DNA of 64,000 nucleotides, from contig NC_047064.1 of NCBI RefSeq assembly GCF_902459465.1, positions 13,286,160 to 13,350,159 on the forward strand, in the 5' to 3' direction. This DNA is from Asterias rubens. Its lineage: Eukaryota; Echinodermata; Asteroidea; Forcipulatida; Asteriidae. A program made the position numbers and the translations under genes. Below are positions 36,301 through 43,877 of the stretch, piece by piece (within the stretch, counting starts at the first letter, position 1; every line of letters starts with the position of its first letter). The notes below the pieces were generated by a model. It ran no database searches, was not told where the DNA came from, and saw only the letters and a list, made by a program, of their open reading frames with translations.

Positions 36301-39300
36301 ATATCCCAACATGCATACAATAACATTTGGGCTCAATTGGTCATCATAGAATAATGAAAGGAAAATCACCCTTGTTGCATAAATATATGTGTTTTCAGAT
36401 GCGTAATAAACGGCTTCAGGCCTGAAGTCTTTTAATATCTGAATGAATATATGCGTTTTAGATGCGTAATAAACGGCTTCAGGCCTGAAGTCTTTTAATA
36501 TCTGAATGAATATATGCGTTTTAGATGCGTAATAAACGGCTTCAGGCCTGAAGTCTTTTAATATCTGAATGAATATATGTGTTTTTAGATGCGTAATAAA
36601 CGGCTTCAGGCCTGAAGTCTTTTAATATCTGAATGAATATATGCGTTTTAGATGCGTAATAAACGGCTTCAGGCCTGAAGTCTTTTAATATCTGAATGAA
36701 TATATGCGTTTTAGATGCGTAATAAACGGCTTCAGGCCTGAAGTCTTTTAATATCTGAATGAATATATGTGTTTTTAGATGCGTAATAAACGGCTTCAGG
36801 CCTGAAGTCTTTTAATATCTGAATGAATATATGCGTTTTAGATGCGTAATAAACGGCTTCAGGCCTGAAGTCTTTTAATATCTGAATGAATATATGTGTT
36901 TTTAGATGCGTAATAAACGGCTTCAGGCCTGAAGTCTTTTAATATCTGAATGAATATATGTGTTTTTAGATGCGTAATAAACGGCTTCAGGCCTGAAGTC
37001 TTTTAATATCTGAATGAATATATGTGTTTTTAGATGCGTAATAAACGGCTTCAGGCCTGAAGTCTTTTAATATCTGAATAAGAAATTACCTCTTTCTCAA
37101 AAAGGGGACCCGTTTCTCACAATGTTTTATACTATCAATAGCTCTTCATTGCTCATTACCAAGTAAGTTTTTACGCTGAAAATGATTATTTTGAGTAATA
37201 ACCAAAGGTGTCCTGTGCCTTTAAAGATCTATAGGAGTAACTTACCAGTTTTGCATGATTGCATTCTCCTTTCCCCTGAACATAGTGCCGACGTTCGTGG
37301 CGTGATGAATGGACGAGTAGAAGTCAGTATAGTCTCCGATATTGGCTGGGAGGTGCATGACGGCTTGACTCTGAGGCACAAAGGCTCTGCAATAAATAGC
37401 AGACAAGCAATCAGAAATTATGGTACTGTTACATGTCAAATCCCAGTCGCGACACCTGTGTCCGTAAGCAAGACGCTTAAACATGATGCTTTGTTGTTCA
37501 GAAGGGACGTAAAGCCGTTGGTCCTGTTTGCACTTAATCAAAAAGAGAGGTTTGACCTGGTTTCACTACAGAACCTTGTAAACCATTACACGGTGCTGGT
37601 TTCACTACAGAACCTTGTAAACCATTACACGGTGCTGGTTTCACTACAGAACCTTGTAAACCATTACACGGTGCTGGTTTCACTACAGAACCTTGTAAAC
37701 CATTACACGGTGCTGGTTTCACTACAGAACCTTGTAAACCATTACACGGTGCTGAGTAAAACTAAAAGGAGTAGGTCTCATACATGTAATTCAAAGGTAG
37801 CCCCAGATGCCTTGCAGGAAAGTACTGAAAGTTAAAGGCAGTGGACACTATTGGTAATTGTTGGTGAATCTCAACATATGCATAAAATAACTAACCTGTG
37901 AAAGTTTGAGCTCAATCAGTCATCAAGTTGCGAGATAATAATGAACAAAAAACACCCTTGTCACACGAAGTTGTGTGCATTTAGATGGACCATTTTGAGA
38001 CCTCAAGTTCTAAATCTGAGGTCTCTAAATCAAATTCGTGGAAAATTACTTCTTTCTTGAAAACTATGGCACTTCAGAGGGAGCCGTTTCTCACAATGTT
38101 TTATACCATCAACCTCTCCCAATGCCTTGTCACCAAGAAAGGTTTTATGTTAATAATTATTTTGAGTAATTACCAATAGTGTCCACTGCCTTTAAAGCAC
38201 CTTCAGATGTGCACTATACAAGGTGCCACTGACCCAAGCAAGTGCTCTAACCCAAGTCACTGGGCCATTCATTTGATTTCTTAAACCATCCCAGCAGCCC
38301 TTGGGAGTATACAATCTGTGCTGCCAAATATGTAGCGCAGTAAGCTACATAACAATCAATCACAAGAACCAGTTCCTCTCCCACAGGTACACATTTATCT
38401 CTTGCTGAAGAGAAGCAATTATAGCTAAACTTGACTTGTCCTGTCATAAGTCTACTGTCCTGACCTTGAAACCACTGGCTTGACCTTAAAAGTACTGGCC
38501 TGACCTTGAAACCACTGGCTTGACCTTAAAACCACTGGCATCAGGCCTGCAGTTCAATGCAAACTTCCATCCCTGTACTGTCTTTACCTTCCTCTAAGCT
38601 CAGCATTGTCTCTAAGAGTAGGATCATCAGCAGACAGAATCTTCTGCAAGGTCTGACGAGCTTCCTTCCAGACAGGTGGGCCGAGACCCATCAGGTCATT
38701 CAGGACAGGCTGTAAAGTTACATCATCAGAAAAAAATTAGATGGTTAACAAACAATAATAAAAGTTAAAAAAGAATTTGGTCAAGGAAAGCAATGTACAA
38801 GGGGTTTGAGGAGTTGCATGTAAGGTATCAAATACATATTTGGTTTGTAATAACACCACAAGTGTATCTAATGTACTTGCCATGTAGATTTTGTTCTTGA
38901 GAACTGTCTTGCTTTATTTGGTTACCTGGTTCCAAATTGAAAACCAAACCTGTCCGAATTTCGTCAGTTCCAATTTCAAAAGACAGAGTCTCAATGAAAA
39001 ACCACAACGTGGAGCTAATTTCGGAGCCAAACTGACTCTGTAAGTTTAGGTTTGCTGTTGACAGCAGAGATGCACAGACTTTACAGCCAGCATCAGGAAT
39101 ATGAAACATGTGGCTACATTTATATTGCGTTGTGCGAGTGTAACAATGACATTCCAATTCACAGGCCTTAAAGGGCTCCATGGCAATGGCTCTAGGTGCT
39201 GGAGGTTATTTTGAGGCCTGCCATTCACACCTGCAGGCCTGTAAGCTTTGTTTTTGAAAGGGCAAGGGCACCAATTATTCTCATCTTGGTAAATGGCACC

Positions 39301-42300
39301 CTATAAGGAAATTGTAAATTTTCTATAGGAGCGTTTCTAGGGCACCAAGGCAAATGAATAGGGGGCATAGAGGCAATCGCCTTCGTTGTCGCCATGAAGT
39401 TTCGTCCCTGCTCAGACTACAACCACATTGAGTTTGCCAACACGGCAATGAAAAGATACCTTGTCAAAGACATCTCTGCATTCAGACAGATGAGGTCCAT
39501 TGAAGAGCTCTTTAACAACGGATAGATCCAACACCTGATCCCCGATGGCAACACCAATTCGATGTTGTGGCTATATTTACATCAAGAGAAAACAATTGTT
39601 AATGAAAACCATATAAAATATTACATATTTTAAATACCGCCTTTAAAAGTTGATTCTCAAAGTTTAAATTCCCATGGTCTGTTGAGTGTTGGTGGTGTTA
39701 GTGATGGTCATTTGCCATGTCTCATAAGAAGACCTTAATTCAACACGATCCCTCATATGCACACTGGCTCAGTGGTTGAGAAACAAATGTGTAGATAGTT
39801 ACATTGCACAGAAATTAACACATGGTATACATTTTATATACTAAAATAAAATAAAATAAGTCTTCTATTCCTATTGGAAAAAAGGGAGTGAATATGTAAC
39901 TTGTAATAGTAAAAGGTGGCAGCTAGCAAGCTGATATCTTAATTACAACAAGTATTGTCGTCTAGTAATTATTGTAGCTGTACTGGAGATCACAATTTCT
40001 TGATTTGTGCAATTCATAATCATAGAGGTGTCGTTAAACCAAAGTTTATGTTAGAAATTGGCTGTTGTCAGCCTGGCTTGTTGGGCTGGGGTTTATATCA
40101 CATCATTGTGGGAGTTTGCCGAGTTCCCTTGATCGATGGGAAAATCCTTTGATAAAGTGTAATGTCAAAATACATTTGTATTGTGACATCACTATGGTGA
40201 TACTGAAAAATTGTCTTGCAATGAATTTTATTGCTTTGAGAAATCGCCCACAGAGGAATGGTTTACCTGCACAATAGGTCGAAACCATTCCTGCACAATC
40301 GGTCGATCGTGCAAATCCATTCCTGCACGATCGGTCGGTCGCGCAAAACTTTTCCTGCATGATCGACCGATCGCACAATCCCATTCCTGCACGATCGGTC
40401 GCCTGATCGCGCAAAAAAATACTCGTAGCGCAATCGGTCAAACCCACAAAGGTGATTGTTGCGCGATCGACCAATTGCTGCCTACCAATAGATCTTTGAT
40501 TGATCGCACAGACTGACCGGTCGCGCCCAACAATACATCATTGAGTTGAGGGTAATAACTCAGTATTATTATTTCGTATCGAATGTAAAAAGTGGTGGCG
40601 CCATACAAAAACTTGTCCAGATCATCCAACTACAATATAAACAAACAAACAAACAAACAAACAAACAGACAAACAAACAAACAAACAAACAAACAGGCGA
40701 CAGGACTGATGATACAGAAATTGGGTAGTTATTGCATTCCCCCATTAATTTAGCACTTTGCTGCAAGCGCTATTTTAGTACTAAATTAACAGCTGAGCCA
40801 ATCAACAACTAAAATACTCAGTCATAAGAGTACTTTTAAAACAAAATACACAATCAATATATATCAATCGTAATTAGTATCACATTGCATCAAATTAATC
40901 ACTTTTACATTCACAATCAGTAAATCACTGACAACTCACGACCCCTCACGACAATTTTTAAATGCACTTTAACAGAGCATTTGAACATAAGTCAACCATT
41001 AAATATATATACATAAGAGTCATATGCACCAAAATCATTTTCAAACTGTTGAAAAAATGTGTTTTTTACCCGAATTTAGTATTGAACGGTTATATCCGCC
41101 ATGTTGTCTTTCAACGCACTTGGACGATTCTATTATACCACAGGGGTGATACAATATGCAAGATGATTATTGACCATTTTTTTATGTATCTCATGGAGTT
41201 TAAAACAATTATTATATTTAAGTTTCCCCTTTTAACTTCGAATTCCAGACTGGCGGCTTAGTTACTAAAATTTTTTTTACAAGAAAAAAAAAAATTAGCA
41301 GCTAAAACCAAAACGAAAAATTAAAACTCAGAAATTGCCTCGCCCCCTGCGGTGTAATAGAATCGTCCCAGTACGTCAGAAGACAACATGGCAAATATTT
41401 TCGTTTGTTACTAAATTCGGGGTAAAAACACCTTTTTCACAGTTCAAAATACAATTTTTTCAATAGTTTTAAAGTGATTTAGATGCATATGACTCTTGCG
41501 CACATGATTAAACGGTTGAATTATGTTTAAATGTTCTGTTAAAGTGCATTTAAAAATTGTTGTCGTGAGTTGTCGTGAGGGGTCGTGAGTTGTCGGTATT
41601 TTATCAATTTGGGAACAGTGCGACCGCCACTGACTGTCTTTTTCATGTTTAGTTTCTAACTCTTGGTTGGGCATTAGTTGTGATAACGTAACCCTCCTGC
41701 CGACGGTGTAGCCGGAGGGTTACGAGTCACTCCCATTCGATGCAGGGCGAAATATTGTAGTCAACTGATTTGCTCATTTTTTACCACTTTAAAAAATAAT
41801 GACACAAATTCTATGAACACAAACTTAATCCTCAATGTCTAATGAATAACATTCAAAAACACAATTGAGAAAATGTTTTGAAAAAAAGGACAAAAACTTA
41901 CCAGATTCCGGGAGCGAAACAGTAACAAATTTCCCAGGTTCTGTTTTTGAACCTGTCGCTGGTTACCATGCGCTGACCCCAAGCGCTGAACCCAACCGCA
42001 GGTACCAGCCAATTGAATTTACTACCTGCCGACTGAGCCGCAGCCGAGTTTGACTAAACCATTCTGTAAAAGGGGTGTTACAAGGGGTGCTGCAGTGCGG
42101 CAGTGCTTTAAGTGAGTGAACAGCGGGCATAGTAAACGGACAGCGCACACACACTGTCGTGCTGCCATAACACCCCTTTTACAGAATGGTTTAGTCCAAC
42201 AGCAATGAACATCGGGAAGTCACAAAATGGCAAAGCGTCAGGTTCAAAATAGAACCTGGGAAATTTGTGACGGTTTTGCTCCGGGATCTGGTAAGTTTTT

Positions 42301-42674
42301 ATACTTTTTTTTCAAAATACTTTCTCAATGTGTTTTGAATGTTATTCATTAGATATTGAGGATTAAGATCGTGTTCATAGAATTTGGGTCATGATTTTCG
42401 AAAGGGGTAAAAATTGAGCAAATCTGTTGACTAGCTGTCGAAATTGTACGTGTTTGACCATTTCGCCCTGCACAGATTGCGTGTGACTCGTAACCCTCCT
42501 ACTCCGCCGTCGGCAGGGGGGTTACGTTATCGCAACTAGGTTGGGCATGTTCGTGTTGATTGTTGTTGGGTAATCTAGCTACTTTCCACTTACGTTTTCG
42601 GCAGTTGAGAAGACTCCATAAGGAAGATTCTGAATCGGGAAGTCACAGGATTGATCGTATTTGATAAAAGACAT
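30380..42674 (-). CDS. FAH: Fumarylacetoacetase (fumarylacetoacetate hydrolase), 12 exons, 420 residues
   Basis: Exons in transcription order: 42674-42594, 39570-39460, 38709-38588, 37386-37246, 36263-36166, 35469-35417, 35166-35067, 33999-33869, 32449-32327, 31844-31743, 31011-30894, 30462-30380. All introns are GT-AG and the frame is continuous (1263 bp with stop). The protein cleaves fumarylacetoacetate to fumarate and acetoacetate, the last step of tyrosine breakdown, in the cytosol. It starts [20 protein letters not shown], as in vertebrates, and is one residue longer than human. The numbering coincides with the mammalian enzyme, so metal ligands D126, E199, E201 and D233, catalytic H133, and Y128, Y159, R237, Q240, Y244 and K253 are all present. 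The [14 protein letters not shown] block is conserved. An in-frame ATG lies three codons upstream (42683-42681) in weaker context; the chosen start has A at -3. The gene looks intact and functional. Confidence 0.98.
31250..31422. repeat. Tandem duplication of about 86 bp in FAH intron
   Basis: Two adjacent copies containing ATATGGTTTCCAAACTAGAT and CAAGCATCTACTTGTCTGAG, differing at a few positions. Confidence 0.85.
31911..32269. mobile_element. Family A MITE-like element, copy 4
   Basis: Left end ACTGGACACCTTTGGTAAAT, right end ACATAGTGTCCAGTGCCTTT, with the interior GGCTTCAGGCCTGAAG palindrome. Lies 58 bp from FAH exon 32327-32449. Confidence 0.75.
32509..32623. repeat. Perfect 54-bp hairpin
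   Basis: Left arm 32509-32562 and right arm 32570-32623 are exact reverse complements around a 7-base loop (ACGAGGC). Weaker pairing continues outwards (ATATGACTGCTT / AAGCAGTCAATAT). Located in the FAH intron between exons 32327-32449 and 33869-33999. Confidence 0.95.
32646..32990. repeat. Inverted-repeat element with TATAACACCCC ends and internal TTCG hairpin
   Basis: TTTATAACACCCC near 32647 is mirrored by GGGGTGTTATAAA near 32976. Inside, GCCATGTGCTAGTC and GACTAGCGCATGGC (32848-32879) pair around a TTCG loop. It abuts the perfect hairpin at 32509, and the two may be one composite element. Confidence 0.65.
33060..33160. repeat. Short tandem repeat of a palindromic 30-35-bp unit
   Basis: Three copies of GAAGCACAGGTGCTTC-centred sequence followed by ATATATGATCATC. 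A fourth isolated copy occurs at about 33476. Confidence 0.8.
33163..33475 (-). mobile_element. tRNA-derived SINE body, reverse orientation
   Basis: Reverse complement of the body at about 35740-36100 (TACCAAACAAGGTACTCAAG, GCGCAAACCCCCTCCTCTTT, CATCCGAAGGACGAAGCAAT). The tRNA-like head is missing. A second partial reverse copy follows at 33518-33735. Confidence 0.75.
34027..34620 (-). mobile_element. SINE interrupted by a family A MITE
   Basis: SINE sequence in reverse orientation occupies 34027-34160 (tail) and 34527-34620 (head: CACTCTGCTGATCAGAAACA then GTGCGCTTGACCGCTTTG). A complete family A element (34161-34526) sits between them, so the MITE inserted after the SINE. The junction shows relative age directly. 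Confidence 0.75.
34161..34526. mobile_element. Family A MITE-like element, copy 5
   Basis: TTAAAGCCACTGGACATCTT at the left and AATAGTGTCCACTGCCTTTA at the right; inserted into a SINE (34027-34620). Confidence 0.8.
35626..36110 (+). mobile_element. tRNA-derived SINE, most complete copy
   Basis: A box TGGCCGAGCGGTTAAG, B box GTGGGTTTGAGTCCCAG, then ACACTTGTGTCCTTAAGCAA, CCTTCGGATGGGACGTAAAG, AAGAGAAGGGGTTCGCCCGG and the tail ACCTTGTTTGGTAGATACG. Length about 480 bp. The head keeps type II tRNA (Leu/Ser-like) architecture but the acceptor stem is imperfect, so it is not a functional tRNA gene. It ends about 55 bp from FAH exon 36166-36263. Confidence 0.85.
36272..37223. mobile_element. Family A element expanded by an internal minisatellite
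   Basis: Both flanks match family A (left AAAGACCAGTGTTCTTACTT, right AATAACCAAAGGTGTCC), but the centre has grown to eleven tandem copies of a 63-64-bp unit (about 36360-37080), each with the palindrome GGCTTCAGGCCTGAAG. It fills most of FAH intron 4. Confidence 0.9.
37441..37830 (+). mobile_element. SINE with an internal 5 x 39-bp minisatellite
   Basis: SINE landmarks (AAATCCCAGTCGCGACACC, GTAAGCAAGACGCTTAAAC, GGGACGTAAAGCCGTTGGTC) precede five exact 39-bp copies at 37559-37753 (unit holds AGAACCTTGTAAACCATTAC). A normal SINE has one ACCTTGTAAACC here, so the array arose inside it. Confidence 0.85.
37832..38195. mobile_element. Family A MITE-like element, copy 7
   Basis: TTAAAGGCAGTGGACACTAT at the left and AATAGTGTCCACTGCCTTTA at the right, nearly perfect terminal inverted repeats. 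Immediately downstream of the SINE at 37441-37830. Confidence 0.85.
38459..38540. repeat. Short tandem repeat, about 20-bp unit
   Basis: Four copies of TGACCTTRAAACCACTGGCT-type units, with minor changes, 48 bp from FAH exon 38588-38709. Confidence 0.8.
39225..39440. repeat. Dispersed repeat shared in inverted orientation with 45020-45200
   Basis: AAAGGGCAAGGGCACCAA, GGCACCCTATAAGGAAATTG and GGCAATCGCCTTCGTTG here correspond in reverse complement to the block at 45020-45200. It ends within about 20 bp of FAH exon 39460-39570. Confidence 0.7.
40268..40535. repeat. Clustered GATCGGTCG / CGACCGATC motif array
   Basis: About ten variants of a short module (CCTGCACGATCGGTCG, CGATCGACCGATCGC and similar) at irregular 25-35-bp spacing, in both orientations. 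The sequence is CpG-rich and locally self-complementary. In FAH intron 1. Confidence 0.8.
40638..40698. repeat. (AAAC)n microsatellite
   Basis: About 14 units of AAAC, with one CAGAC interruption. Confidence 0.95.
40929..41596. mobile_element. Foldback element with TGACAACTCACGACCCCTCA ends
   Basis: The left arm (40929-about 41150) and right arm (about 41370-41596) are imperfect reverse complements over more than 200 bp, sharing AAATGCACTTTAACAGA, AAGAGTCATATGCA, GAATTTAGTA, GCCATGTTGTCTT and GACGATTCTATTA. Short middle of about 200 bp, no open frame. I found no convincing target duplication. Confidence 0.8.
41675..42538. mobile_element. Foldback (MULE-like) non-autonomous transposon with 10-bp target duplication
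   Basis: The 864-bp element starts TAGTTGTGATAACGTAACCC and ends in its inverse (one change, TAGTTGCGATAACG). Both sides carry the direct repeat GGTTGGGCAT (41665-41674 and 42539-42548). Arms of about 400 bp are imperfect reverse complements along nearly their whole length, meeting near 42110, with ACCATTCTGTAAAAGGGGTG and its inverse near the centre. No transposase. Long inverted repeats with 9-10-bp duplications are typical of the Mutator/MULE superfamily; the assignment is inference. Confidence 0.85.
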
Positions 42675-42683
42675 TTTGGTCAT

Positions 42684-43235
42684 GAATTCTGAAGAAAATT
42701 TCACAAAATAGAACAATAATTAAGTACCAGCAAGAAATAACACTCGGAGTCGGACTGATCGATTAATTTACACACGTTGATCCAACGCCTAGAATGGTGA
42801 CCTACTTCAGTGTACGATTTAGGCAGGGATTAGTCTGGCCCCTTGCCCAAGTGGATAAAAATAAAACACTCGTCCAACAGACCTGTAGAGGGCGGTGTCA
42901 TTTAATAGTTGTTTCGGGATTTTTTCAACCTCGAACTAGCTAGTGTTGTTTACAATTTGCTCGCCCATAACCTATTGATACAGCGCTGTGTTGGTGCGGC
43001 CAGGTATGTGTCAGTGTATTATTTCCTTACCTGTACAAGAGGTTGCTGAAGGCAGAATTTTAACAACACAATATCAAAGAATAAGGAATGGTACAGTTCA
43101 GCACAACTTCCTGGTTTCCTCAATTCGAAAGCTTGTCAGACTTAATGAATGCGCGAAAACAAACTTGCGATGTTTCTACATTTGTAACGTACTCGTGTTT
43201 CTCTCGCATCCAGATCAAATTGATGGTGAAACACA
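42684..43235. promoter_or_regulatory. Divergent promoter region between FAH and FER
   Basis: FAH (minus) and FER (plus) start codons are about 560 bp apart, head to head. No TATA box stands out. On the FER side a possible 5' UTR exon ends CAG|GTATGTG at 43003, and a pyrimidine-rich acceptor (TTTCTCTCGCATCCAG) ends at 43212, 23 bp before the FER-side ATG, suggesting a 209-bp UTR intron. Confidence 0.6.
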
Positions 43236-43877
43236 ATGTCATCCAAAGTGAACGAGCTCAGACAGAAATTTGCCAACACGGGCGGCACACCGGCGGTGCC
43301 GCCGCCCGGCGGCGTTGCTGCTGGGGTTGTTCCACCGCCGCTGCCAGCTGCCCGTGATAGAAAGATCTCCGCCCCGCCGGTGCTCCCATCCGGGGCCGGG
43401 TTGCGCCCGCCACTGCCTGCCATTCCACAACAGAAAGCGTCTTCTTCTGCAGTCAGGCGAATCTCGTCAAGTCTTGATCACAATAATTCATTCCTCTCGA
43501 ACAACAGTGATGAGAACGCAACAAATGATGCCGAAGATTTGTACCTCAGCCCGGATGAAGAATTAAAAGCGTCCTCCCAACCGTCGCCGACACCCATCAT
43601 TTCCTCCAAGCCCCTCCCGAGTCCAAAAGTCCCTCCTCCCCGTAAACCGACGTCCTTCAACTTCAACAAGTCACGCCCCCAATCTCACTCGGTTTCGGAG
43701 GTAAAAGTAAATGGTGGTCGTGGCGGGAGCGGAGATGGGACATTTTTCCACAGTACTTCCAACTCGTCGCTTCCTGTTAATTCACCCAAAGAAAGCAGTA
43801 GTGACAGTTTACTTATGTTTCAGTACTATGCAGAGGAAGATCTTGTCTCACCATTGTTTTGGGAAGGCGATAATCAG
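43236..43877 (+). CDS. Proline-rich N-terminal exon, probably an alternative first coding exon of FER
   Basis: 214 codons open from an ATG preceded by an in-frame TGA (43227-43229) to a donor CAG|GTAGAG in phase 0; the FER exon at 48898 accepts phase 0 and stays open through six codons before its own ATG. The sequence is GC-rich at the 5' end. It holds a short helix-like start (SKVNELRQKFA), poly-Pro runs (PPPLP, VPPPRKP: an SH3 class II PxxPxR-type site at residues 133-138) and an acidic-Tyr motif (DLYLSPDEE). It is not found in vertebrate FER. It could belong to another transcript that ends in the intron, so linkage to FER is inferred from phase and position. Confidence 0.65.

Noticed and set aside
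37246..37386. FAH residues I131-H132 where mammals have R-Q next to catalytic H133
   Set aside because: All catalytic and metal-binding residues are kept, and this pair appears tolerant among invertebrate enzymes; not treated as loss of function.
37182..37835. 217-codon plus-strand open frame with repeated 13-residue units
   Set aside because: The length is due to a 39-bp minisatellite in a SINE, and the frame crosses FAH exon 37246-37386 antisense.
38588..39460. FAH intron 2 as a U12-type intron (donor GTATCTTTT)
   Set aside because: The donor has one mismatch to the U12 consensus and no convincing TTCCTTAAC branch site lies near the acceptor; treated as an ordinary GT-AG intron.
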